Part shown: in pieces, positions 1 through 9,036 of the stretch
Layout: each line of letters begins with the position of its first letter
Position numbering within the stretch: position 1 is the stretch's first letter
NCBI GenBank assembly: GCA_015179025.1
Contig: WHUX01000399.1
Location: 1-32,867 of the forward strand
DNA length: 32,867 bases
Source of the DNA: Terfezia claveryi
Taxonomy: Eukaryota; Ascomycota; Pezizomycetes; Pezizales; Pezizaceae
Reading direction: 5' to 3'
Made by a program: the position numbers and the translations under genes
The notes under the pieces: model-generated
What the model was told of the DNA's origin: nothing
The model's input: the letters and a program-made list of their open reading frames with translations, nothing else
Databases searched by the model: none

Positions 1-1796
1 ATATCATATGAGTCAACCTTTGAGGAAATATTGAATAAGATTGCAGTCCAGGAGGATGTACTGAAACAGGAAACTAAATCCTTGCAGCAGCACCAAAAGA
101 AGGCTGATAAACAATGGGGACCTGGTAGACCTATGGAATGGACTAAGTCTGAATTCAAATTGCCTGAAAAAGTGGCTAAAAATGCAGCTAAAGTGGCAGG
201 CAAGAAAGGTGGACCAGGTGGTCTCTATGGTAACTTCCCTAGTACCAGAAAGGATAAAACTAAGTATACCCCTTATGGTGAACAGGAGAAGAAGAGGGAA
301 GAGGCTGCAAGAACAGGGTCCTGTTACCACTGTGGCAAACAGGGTCACACTTCTAGGGATTGCCCTAATAGGAAGGTGTCTTCAGCTTACCAATATATGG
401 GATCTAGACCTGGAGTCAGAAGATTCCCACCTTATCAACCATTCAGACCTAATCCAACTTGGCCTCCACAAAAGGTGAAAACAGCTTATCAGGAAATTGA
501 TGTGAAACAACAAGAGTCAGCTGCACTTCAGGTTATGAGAAATCCAAATGATACAAGGAAGTTCTTAGTGCCAGAAAGCCATAGAACTTCTAATGCAGCT
601 GAAATTAAAATTAATGGGCATATTGCTTATGCATTATTTGACCCATGTACATCAGGAGGAGACCTGATATCAGCAAATTACTGCCAGTTGTTTAATATAC
701 CCTTGAAAGAGATCAGCAAGAAACCTCTGGAAACTGCAATTAAAGGTAGCAGATCTCAAATGACAAATACAGCAACAGTCATAGTAAATCTACAGGGATA
801 CCAAGAAACTAGGACATTCTATGTGGCCAACCTGAAGGACTGGGATGTTATATTTGGTGAACCTGCACTGAGGGATTATAAAGCAATTATGAATGTCAAA
901 GATAATGCAATCACTATACAACCCATAGGCAGGACAAGGATTGATATTAATATGCTCAAAATCAAGGATATACTTGGAAGAGTCACAACTGCAGCTATGA
1001 ATATAGGCAGGACAGAAGAAGATTGGTTCAAAAGGGATGATCCAATGGCTATTGTGACTGAAGTTGGAGGTAGATTAATACACCATCCAAAACCAACTAC
1101 AGTAATACCTTGGATACAGGATGATCTGTCAGAAGACCTAGAAGAAGACCAAGAATGGTCACAAGAGTGGTTTAACTCATCAGATTGATCAGAGCTAGAA
1201 GATGATGGAAGCTCTCCAGTCATTACAAATGCAGTTAATCTGGAAGAAGTGGAGTTTAATATATTTGAAGAATTTCCTAAACTATTTCCAGAAGAAAAGC
1301 CAACTGCATTACCACCAATCAGAGAACCTTATGACATCATGCAACATAAAATTATAGTTCCTGATGGTGCAACTTGGGAACCTGCATACTATACAAACTA
1401 TACAAGGTTTCTGGATTAAGTGACTGAGAAAATGAGAACAGAGCTAGAATCTGGAAGGATAGTACCATCTAGCTCACTCAACAGTATCCTTATGTTTACA
1501 TAGCCTAAAAGGGATTTAGATAAGAATGGCAAACAACAAGCCAGATTCTTATTGCACTGTGTACCTAGAAATAAGCTAGTACAAAAGGATAAAACACCCA
1601 TGCCAAATATCAAAGCAATATTAGACTGGATAGCTAGTAAGGAATTTATCTCAGCAGCTGATCTGGCAGATGGCTATTACAATATTAGACATGCACATGA
1701 ATCAGTAAAACATAGCACCTTTACAAATCACCTAGGGAAATTTGACTCATTGGTTATGCAGCAGAGTGATTGCAATGCACCTGCGACCATGATGAG
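1..1796 (+). pseudogene. Element H, segment 1: gag-protease-RT (Ty3/gypsy), 5' part missing
   Basis: The frame is already open at base 1, so the gene begins outside the window. A CCHC knuckle, CYHCGKQGHTSRDC, lies at 322-363 and marks the end of Gag. A retropepsin-like motif, DPCTSG, lies at 640-657. From about 1255 the same frame reads as the N-terminal half of a gypsy reverse transcriptase, with SAADLADGYYNIR (motif A region) near 1651-1690 and a CNAPAT motif B remnant near 1771-1788. Gag, protease and RT share one frame here, unlike elements A-C. Three in-frame stops break it: TGA 1186-1188, TAA 1417-1419 and TAG 1501-1503. The frame is cut at 1796 by element A and resumes at 14076. Function would be capsid formation, polyprotein cleavage and reverse transcription; the copy is dead. 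Confidence 0.88.
1792..1796. repeat. Target site duplication of element A, left copy (ATGAG)
   Basis: ATGAG directly precedes the LTR start TGTAACGA and recurs at 14071-14075 directly after the LTR end TTGTGACA. Removing one copy plus the insert restores the H reading frame, which confirms both boundaries. Confidence 0.95.
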
Positions 1797-2284
1797 TGTA
1801 ACGAGGGCTCTGGGGGACAAGGCGACCAAGGGGTACGCCGGGGAAGTGGCAAGGGGCAATCGCACACATAGGAGCGCTACGTGTGTAACCAGGGGAAGAC
1901 TGAGACGGGGGCAAGGGCAAGAAGCAAGTGGCAAGAGGCAAGAGGCAAGAGGCAAGAGGCAAGAGACACGAGACACGAGACACGAGACACGCGGAGGCAG
2001 TTGCCGCGTATGTCAAGGGAGGCAGCTGTACTGCAGAGTTGTTTGTTCGAGACAAGGATGTGCACAAGGGAGGTACACAAGCGCTGGGGGAAGCAAGGTC
2101 CTGTATTGGGTATACAAGACGTTGGATAGGGATCCAACGAGAGAGTGGAGAGAGCAAGCTATATATCCAGGCTTCCTTCCTGGCCAAGGCCATCGGAAGG
2201 AATAAGGTTCCCGAGACCCCTTATCTCGGGAGCCGAGATAACAACAACGAGGTCAGACTAGTTTGGGAAGGGACGGTTGTGACA
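1797..2284 (-). repeat. Element A 3' LTR (488 bp)
   Basis: On the minus strand it runs TGTCACAACC to TCGTTACA. It carries a TATATA box near 2160, a CGTTGGAT/ATCCAACG inverted repeat near 2118-2140, and a purine-rich run of GCAAGAG units at about 1923-1975 on the plus strand. It is the same length as the partner LTR at 13583-14070. Confidence 0.95.
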
Positions 2285-2510
2285 CTATCCCCCCTTTAGG
2301 CTCGGAGCCCCAGCGACGAAAGGCAAGGTGAAAAAACAAACAAACAAACAAACAAACAGAAGAGGTGAACAAAACCAATAACCCATAACACAACCCCAAC
2401 GCCGGAAGTACGTACCAACAATAACCACGACATCAACGACAATAACATCAACGGCAATAGCAACAACGACAATAACAACCCTGCTAACCAATTCCCGGAC
2501 GACAAGAACA
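2285..2510 (-). other. Element A 3' untranslated region with polypurine tract
   Basis: No coding sequence is seen. Next to the LTR the minus strand reads CCTAAAGGGGGGATAG, a polypurine tract expected to prime plus-strand synthesis. The remainder is simple sequence: AAAC units at about 2335-2358 and AAC/GAC-type triplets to about 2490. The same arrangement is found in elements C and D. Confidence 0.75.
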
Positions 2511-3975
2511 TCACTGGGCGGGGCGAGGCTTCTGGGGGTAACGCTGGTGGAACAGTGTGACCAAGTCCTATGCGTTTTCCAGGTCCTCCGCTGGTTGCCA
2601 GGTCGTCTCCCAATCTCCCAGCCATTTGACCTTGTACTGTAGATGCCCATACCTCTTCCGCGAGTAAAATACTTCCTCCACCTCCCATTCTTCTTCACCT
2701 TCAATAACCACGGGGGGAGGTGGGGGGTGTTTTTGTCCTGGAAGAGGGTCCTCTGCGGCAGGCTCGATCTCAGAAACATGGACGACCGGGTGGCGTTTGA
2801 TGTCCTTAGGGAACCTCAATCGATAGGCATGAGTATCCACAGCAGCCAACACCTCGAATGGACCCAAGAACTTGTGGTCGAGCTTGCGAGATGGCCGCTC
2901 TGTCCGGAAGTGCCGGCTAGAGAGCCACACCTTGTCCCCTGGCTGGTATCTGGGGGCTGGCAGCCGTGATCTATTGGCATACTCAGCTTGCCTGGCTTGC
3001 GCATATCCCAGCTCGGCTTTCAGGGTACGGTGGAGTTCAGCGATCTCAACCCCGAACTCCTTAGCTGGGGGGTGGGCTTTTTGCAGGGGCGCCAGAGCAT
3101 CCACGAACCGGGGGTGCCAACCGTAATTAGCCAGGAAAGGAGAGGTTTTGGAGGATTCCGAGAACTGGTTGTTCGCGGCGAATTCGCAGGTGGCCAGCAA
3201 CGAAACCTAGTTATCCTGCTGGTAGTTGACGAAGGCCCGCAGATACTGCTCTATGATGGCGTTCATTCTCTCTGATTGGCCGTCCGTCTGGGGGTGATAT
3301 GCCGTTGACAAGCACACTGTAATCCCCAGAAGCTCGCAGAAGGCTCTCCAAAAGTCCGAGGTGAACTGAGGACCACGGTCAGACACGATCGATTCAGGGA
3401 GGCCGTGATACCGGAATACATTATTGAGGTAGAGGTTGGCTAACTCTGGGGCAGAGCAGGTATCCCAGCAAGGTATAACATGCCTCATCTTTGTCAACCG
3501 ATCGACCACCATCAGGATGGCGTTGAACCCCGAGTCTTCCGGCAATCCCGTCACGAAATCCATGGTAAGGTGCAGCCAGAGCCGATCCGGAATCTCCAGA
3601 GGTTTCAGGGTCCCGTACGGGGCATGGCGGACAGGCTTAGCACGCTTGCAAACATGGCAGTTCCATATGTACCGCTCCACTTCCTTCCGCTGGTCAATCC
3701 AGGTGTATTCCCTGGCCAGAAGCTCTAACGTCTTGGCCACTCCAGAGTGACCCGCCACCAGGGTATCATGGTGTTCCTCGATCAGCCTCAGGCATAACCC
3801 TCCTCCTTCTGGTATATAGAGCTGTTCCCGGTGGTATAGGAGGCCTTCCTGGACGGTGCACTCGGCCAGGGAGATTTTGGGGTGGCGGCGCTGGCCGGAA
3901 TCCACTGCGGTGATAATTTCCTTGGCCAGGGGGTCATCCTCGTATGCCTGTCTCACTAGTTGTCGGAGGTCAGCT

Positions 3976-4120
3976 CTCGCCTCAGCCTCTGCTTCAGCAT
4001 TAGCCTCAGCTTCAGCATTAGCCTCAGCTTCAGCATTAGCCTCAGCTTCAGCATTAGCCTCAGCTTCAGCATTAGCCTCAGCTTCAGCATTAGCCTCAGC
4101 TTCAGCTACCGCATCAGCCC
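3976..4120 (-). repeat. 18-bp tandem repeat encoding AEAEAN units
   Basis: About six to seven near-perfect 18-bp units (GCCTCAGCTTCAGCATTA on the plus strand) code for Ala/Glu/Asn repeats in the linker between RNase H and integrase. Element C has a similar array at about 19738-19860, and element B has only a short Glu/Ala stretch. The encoded segment should be a charged helix acting as a spacer (inference). Confidence 0.9.
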
Positions 4121-5766
4121 CAGCCTCAGCTTCAGCAAGGACATTGGCCGCTAGATCAAGGTTTTCGGGCTTCAATACCACCTGATTTTGGTATTTTAGC
4201 CTTTCATCCCTCCCCTTAGGGAGGTCACCTGATCTCCTAGTCAAGGCGTCCGGTTTCCCACCAGCCTTGCCTGGCCGGTATTTGATCTTGAAGTTGAACC
4301 GAGATAAGAACTCCGACCACCTGGCCTGCCGTCGGTTAAGCAGTTTGGTGGTGGTGAAATACTCAAGGTTCTTATGATCGGACAATACCTCGATAATCCC
4401 CTTGGCTGACTCCAGATGTGGCCTCCACTCCTCGAATGCTCGCACGATGGCCATCAGCTCCTTGTCGTAGATCTCGTAGTTGCACTCGGCCGGGGAGTGC
4501 TTTTTGGAGAAATAGGCCACTGGGTGAAGGACTCCATCGACATACTGAGACAATATCCCAGCGGAGACATAGTCGGAGGCATCAGTTTCCACGATACATT
4601 CGCTTTCTGGGTCGAAATGGGCCAGGATCGGTGCTGAGCAGAAGGCTTCCTTGAGGTTCTGGAAGGCGGATAGGGCTTCTGGATTCCACTGGAAGGCCTT
4701 TTTCGTTGTCGAGCCAGCTTCTGCCTTCGTTTTTGTCAAGGCTGTCAGGGGTGCCACGATCCTTGAGTATCCCAGGATGAACCGGCGGTAAAAGTTGGCA
4801 AATCCTAGGAAGGCTTGCACATCCTTCAAATTGGCCGGGGTTTCCCACTCCTGGATTGCGGCAACTTTGGCAGGGTCCATTCGGATGCCTTCCGTGATGA
4901 TAATCAACCCCAGATACTTGACCTCCTGCACATGAAACTCGCATTTCTCGGGCTTGAGGTACAATCTGGCTTGCTCCAGTTTCTCCAACACCTGCCGGAC
5001 ATGAATCTTGTGCTCTGCTAAGGTATCTGAATAAATCAAGATATCATCGAGGTAAGCCGTGCAGAACATATCTAGAAAGTCCCTCAGGGTATCGTTGATA
5101 AAGTGTTGGAAGGAAGCCGGGGCATTAGTCAATCCAAAGGGCATGACATTGTACTCGAAGTAGCCATAACGAGTTCGGAAGGCCGTTTTCCACTCCTCCC
5201 CCTCGGCAATCCGCACCAGGTTGTATGCCCCCCGCAGATCCAATTTGGTGAACCATTTCGCCTTGGAGAGCCTAGCCAACGTTTCCTGGATCAGGGGCAA
5301 GGGATACCTGTTTTTGACCGTTATCTCATTTAGGCCCCGGTAATCGACACACAACCGGAGAGAGCCGTCCGATTTCTTCATGAAAAGCACCGGGGCACCC
5401 ACTGGTGAGGAGCTGTGGCGAATGAAGCTCTTGTTGAGGTTTTCCTCCAAGTATTTCTTCAAAGCTTCCAGCTCCAACCGGGACATTCTGTAGAGGGTCC
5501 CATAGGGGGGGGTCTTACCCTCTATCAGCGGAATAGTATGGTCATATGGCCGGTGGGGTGCAAGCTTTTCTGCGGCCTTCTCCGAGAACAGGTCGATGAA
5601 TTCGTGGTATTCGTCTGGTACCATGGACTTCCACTCCTCCTTCGACCGTATCTTATTAATCTCCAGGTTCACCTCGTGTATGGACAGGGCATGAGCCTTC
5701 AGCTTGTGCCTCCTGGTGAGGTAAGCGAAAGCCCCTGCCCCGATGAAGCTAACGTTCAGAGGCTTT

Positions 5767-5852
5767 TGGGGAACAGGGGGCACAGGGGGAACAGGGGGCA
5801 CAGGGGGAACAGGGGGCACAGGGGGAACAGGGGGCACCGGGGGAACAGGGGA
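5767..5852 (-). repeat. Tandem repeat encoding PVPP units between protease and RT
   Basis: Repeated GGGAACAGGGGGCACAGG-type units of 18 bp on the plus strand code for about nine VPP motifs on the minus strand. The same position in element C (about 17995-18090) has a looser proline-rich array, and element B has almost none. Confidence 0.9.
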
Positions 5853-6410
5853 ATTGGCATCGAGGTGCGCAGGCAGGTGCACCACCTGAGTCGGGTGGAT
5901 TATCGGGGTAGGCAAGGCACACAACCCAGTGACGGTGGCCTTTGGGTTCCCGCAGTGCTTTTTGCAATATTGACTGTTGAACTGCAGAGTATAGGAGCCG
6001 AAGCTGACCGATACATCATGCATTCTAAGCCAGGGGATTCCAAGGACAATTGGGTATTTGAGCTTTGTCACGAACATTGGGAGGTTTGCCTTGGAGTGAT
6101 CCCCGACTAGGGCAGGCACGCACGCAATATCGGTGATATCCCCGGAGGAGATGGGTCGACCGTCGATGACATCCAGAACACGGGGGGTTTTTAGGTTGGA
6201 GGTTGGTATGGAGTTTTTATTGACGAAGGTCTGATCAATGAAGGCTATCCCCGAAGCACCACAATCTATGAGAGCTGATGTTACCACTGTTTTACTATTG
6301 AATTTAACAGTTATTGGTACTACAAAATGCTCGCCAAACAATCGAGATTCATCAACAGACATAGATGCAGGCAAGAAAAACGCAGACAAAGATAAATGAC
6401 CCATGATAGG

Positions 6411-6455
6411 TCCCTTGCTAGTGTCAGCAACTAGGCAAGGGACTCCGCTTTTCCC
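6411..6455 (-). promoter_or_regulatory. Element A -1 ribosomal frameshift signal
   Basis: On the minus strand the heptamer GGGAAAA (6449-6455) is read G GGA AAA in the gag frame. After a 6-nt spacer comes a stem-loop: arm 6431-6442 (TCCCTTGCCTAG), a 9-nt loop, and arm 6411-6421 (CTAGCAAGGGA), with one bulged base. The gag TAG stop lies in the stem. Pol is open in the -1 frame from here. The same signal is present in B and C. Confidence 0.8.
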
Positions 6456-7364
6456 GACTCCTCTGGGGTCTCGGACACCGCATGTATGGCCAGGGAGCGA
6501 TTCTTGCGGAGGGGACATGCCACGATAAAATGGTCCCCCTGTCCGCATGCAATGCACAAACTCTGAGTGCGGCGATGGTCCCTTTCCTCCTGGGTAAGAC
6601 GAGGTCTACCTGCTGACAGGTCCATGGGGGCAGCCCCACCCGCTACCAGGGAGGGGTGTGCAGGCTTGTTGACTGGTGTGGGTTGTTGTTGTTGGATGCG
6701 TGCTGTCAGAAATGGTGTACGGGGAGTCGAGGTCGGGAGTGTCTTTTGGGGGGCTCTGAGTGCCACTGTCTGCTGTTCCACCCAGCTAGCTTGTTCAATA
6801 AGTCCCTCCAGGGTTTTGGTCGGTGGGCAGTAAACCAGAGCCTTTTTCAGCTCGAAGGTAAGCCCGTCTTTGAACTGATCGAGCTTGGCTTCGTCATTCC
6901 AATTGAGCTCTGCTGCTAGCCTGGAGAACTCAGCGACATAGGCTGACAGTTCGTTGTGTTTTTGCTTGAGGTCTCGCAGGGCCCTGCTGGCGGTTCCTTT
7001 AGGATCCGGGTCTCCGAAGGCTCGGTCCAGGATTGCCATTAGTGCTGGGATGTCTACCAGATTAATCCCCGTGGCCTTGACGAAGGGCTGTACCTGGTCC
7101 ATGGCCTTACCCTCCAGTAGGCCATAGACGTATGAGAGCTGGTGGTGGACGGTGGGGAACTTCGCCGAGTCCCCAGAGAGTTTTATCTGCACAGAGTTTT
7201 TCCATGCTCGTAGCCGGCCCCGGTCCCCATTAAACTTGGGCGGGTGGGTAGGTCTTGTGTTTTCTGGGTTTTTGGACCATCGGTCAGGTCCAAAGTGCGA
7301 GTCAGTCTCCGGATGGTTATCCTGTCCTCTGCTGCATCTTCTCGGAGGAGGGTTATTTCATCTT
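6431..7364 (-). pseudogene. Element A gag, main part
   Basis: From about 7236 downstream this is the Gag core: the RAFGDPDP, YVAEFSRLAAEL and LEGLIEQA blocks shared with B and C, then PMDLSAGRPRLTQEERD and a CCHC knuckle, CIACGQGDHFIVAC. It stops at TAG 6431-6433, inside the frameshift hairpin. Upstream of about 7236 the open frame moves by one: compared with element B one base is missing within about 7236-7246, in a C-rich run just before the PKFNG block. The first part of the gene lies at 13365-13551, beyond the element B insertion. Role: capsid/nucleocapsid protein of the virus-like particle. Confidence 0.88.
7360..7364. repeat. Target site duplication of element B, left copy (ATCTT)
   Basis: ATCTT precedes the B LTR (TGTAACAACC) and recurs at 13360-13364 directly after the second LTR. 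The A gag frame continues across the two flanks. Confidence 0.94.
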
Positions 7365-7833
7365 TGTAACAACCGTGTGTTCAGTTGTCATCACCTGCGA
7401 TCGCAGGTGACGGGTTATTGTTATCGTTACCTTTTCCTTGGCTTCCGAGATAGGGAAGCTTATTGCCCCCATTGCCCTGACCGAGTTATGTATATATAGA
7501 GCCTGTTCCTCGTACTGTCGTTGGATCCCCATCCAATGTCTTGTATACCTAATACAGGACCTTGCCTCTCCGCGAAGGTGTACCTCCCTTGTACACCCCC
7601 TCGTCTTGCCTTGTCCCGTGAATAACTCTGCAGCACAGCTGCCCCCCTCCGACACACGCGGCAACTGCCTCCGCGTGTCTCGTGCTCCTTGCCCTCTGCC
7701 CCTCTTGCCTCTTGCCCTTGCCCGCAGCCTTTCCCCTAATCACACACGTAGCGTTCCTACGTATGTGTTACCTCGTCCCTGTCTTCGCCCCGGCGTACCC
7801 CTCGGTCGCCTTGCCCCCAGAGCCGTCGTTACA
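7365..7833 (+). repeat. Element B 5' LTR (469 bp)
   Basis: It runs TGTAACAACC to CGTCGTTACA. It contains a perfect 20-bp palindrome at 7391-7410 (TCACCTGCGA and its reverse complement), a TATATATA box near 7490, and a series of inverted repeats downstream of it. It is the same length as the 3' LTR and differs from it at a modest number of positions, mainly transitions. Confidence 0.95.
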
Positions 7834-7835
7834 CT

Positions 7836-7844
7836 ACGTTGGAT
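7836..7844 (+). promoter_or_regulatory. Element B putative self-primer binding site (ACGTTGGAT)
   Basis: It begins 2 nt after the LTR end. It is the exact reverse complement of ATCCAACGT at 13057-13065 in the 3' LTR, and matches the 5' LTR copy 7531-7539 with one G-U pair. That LTR site sits about 30-40 bp below the TATA box, where the RNA should begin. No long tRNA 3'-end match is evident. Confidence 0.55.
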
Positions 7845-7864
7845 CGCTCTGACCAACTGGTACA

Positions 7865-9016
7865 ATGTCCGAACCAACCCCGTTACCCACCGACAGGTTC
7901 CAAGCATGGAGGGAAACCCCAATACCCTCAGACCCTGCCCAGCTGTTGGAATACCGCCGAATGGCCATCGATATCTTCACTGCCACCTATAAGATTGGCG
8001 AATAACAAGGAGCGGAGCTCCAGAACACCGAGCGAAGGCTGAAAGAAGCCGAAGATGAAATTCTTCTTCTCCGAGAGGACCTTGCAGACGACCGAGTAAC
8101 CATTCGCAATCTCAACCGTGCCCTTGCCGCCGCAACCGCACAGGCACCGGCGACTGCCACGCCCGCCAAAACCCAAGACCTCCCCACCCTACCCAAATTT
8201 AATGGTGAATGGGCCCGCCTCAAGGCCTGGAAAAACTCGATCAATATTAAGCTCAATGGAGATGCTGCTAAATTTCCAACCACCCAGCACAAACTCGCCT
8301 ACGTTTACGGCCTGCTGGAGGGGAAGGCTCTGGACCAAGTCCAGCCCTATGTTTTGGGAACAGGGATCAATCTAGCAGACATTTCCGCCTTATTCATTAT
8401 CCTTGACCGAGCGTTTGGGGATCCGGATCCAGAAGGAACGGCCACAAGAGCCCTTCAAGCCCTTCGACAAAAGAACACCGACCTCGCCACCTATGTGGCT
8501 GAATTCTCTAGGTTGGTTGCTGAAGTCGACTGGAGTGACAAAATAAAATTGGATCAATTCCAGGAAGGCCTAAGCGTGGAGCTAAGGCAGGCACTCATCA
8601 ATTTCCCAGATGTCCACACCCTCGAAGAGTTCATTGATCAGGCTAGCCGATTGGAGCAAAAGATGGCCAGGTTTAGAAATAGCCTGAAGGCCTCCCCCAC
8701 CACAGCCCCCCGCTCGACTTTCTCACCTGCTCGCACTCAGCCACAGACCCCTATTACCAACAACCCAGCCCACCCTTCCCTCGTAGCCGGTGGACCAGCG
8801 CCTATGGATCTATCGGCAGGCAGGCCTCGCCTGTCCCAAGAAGAGAGGGAACGCCGCCGGAATAATGGGCTATGCATACCCTGTGGGAAGGCCGACCACT
8901 TCATTGCGGCCTGTCCCCTTCGAAAAAACCGCTCCCTAGCCGTCCACACCATCTCAGACACCCCAGCCCGGATTGTGGAGGTGGATGAGTCGGGAAAAGC
9001 CATGTCCCTTGCCTAG
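7865..9016 (+). pseudogene. Element B gag, one in-frame stop
   Basis: ATG at 7865 aligns with the gag starts of C (16261) and A (13551), each followed by a short PLP-containing stretch. The frame is open to TAG 9014-9016 except for TAA at 8003-8005, where element A has CAA. Blocks seen: a coiled-coil-like N-terminal region, LPKFNGEW, RAFGDPDPEGTATRAL, YVAEFSRLVAEV, PMDLSAGRPRL and the CCHC knuckle CIPCGKADHFIAAC. Expected role: capsid/nucleocapsid. Restart at a downstream codon could give an N-terminally shortened Gag (inference). Confidence 0.9.
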
Positions 9017-9036
9017 TCACTGACACTAGCAAGGGA
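8992..9036 (+). promoter_or_regulatory. Element B -1 ribosomal frameshift signal
   Basis: GGGAAAA at 8992-8998 is phased G GGA AAA in the gag frame. A 6-nt spacer (8999-9004) is followed by a stem formed by 9005-9016 (TCCCTTGCCTAG) and 9026-9036 (CTAGCAAGGGA) around a 9-nt loop. The pol frame has a TGA at 8986-8988 and gag ends at 9016, so any -1 shift must occur in a window of about 30 nt that contains the heptamer. Confidence 0.85.

Larger units (their letters stand above)
2511..6455 (-). pseudogene. Element A pol: protease-RT-RNase H-integrase-chromodomain, two stops
   Basis: Pol is entered from gag by -1 frameshifting at 6449-6455. Domains in order are: retropepsin with DCGASG near 6249-6266; a proline/valine spacer at about 5767-5852; RT with LDLRGAYN, PFGLTNAPASFQ and YLDD near 5044-5055; RNase H with [23 protein letters not shown] and LSDHKNLEY; a Glu/Ala repeat spacer at about 3976-4120; an HHCC integrase zinc site ending NCHVCKRAK; an integrase core with TMDF, SDRGPQF and GQSERMN (D, D, E present); and a C-terminal chromodomain ending near 2570. 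Two in-frame TAGs break it, at 3207-3209 (TGG in relatives) and 2568-2570 (CAG in relatives). The natural stop is TGA at 2511-2513. All catalytic residues seen are intact. Confidence 0.93.

Noticed and set aside
1881..2205. Several overlapping open frames inside the LTRs of A, B, C and D
   Set aside because: They are purine- or pyrimidine-rich shadow frames in LTR sequence, differ between LTR copies and have no start context.
3976..4120. Possible CRISPR-like array
   Set aside because: The 18-bp units are contiguous with no unique spacers and lie in frame within pol; the organism appears eukaryotic.
5415..6110. 231-codon open frame on the plus strand opposite element A protease/RT
   Set aside because: It lies antisense to a well-supported pol, has low-complexity RGNRGH repeats from the PVPP array, and has no recognised domain.
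7837..7860. Conventional tRNA primer site starting at TGG after the LTR
   Set aside because: Only about six bases (TGGATC) are conserved among A, B and C and then the sequence diverges, unlike an 18-nt tRNA match; the LTR-complementary reading fits better. It is not fully excluded.
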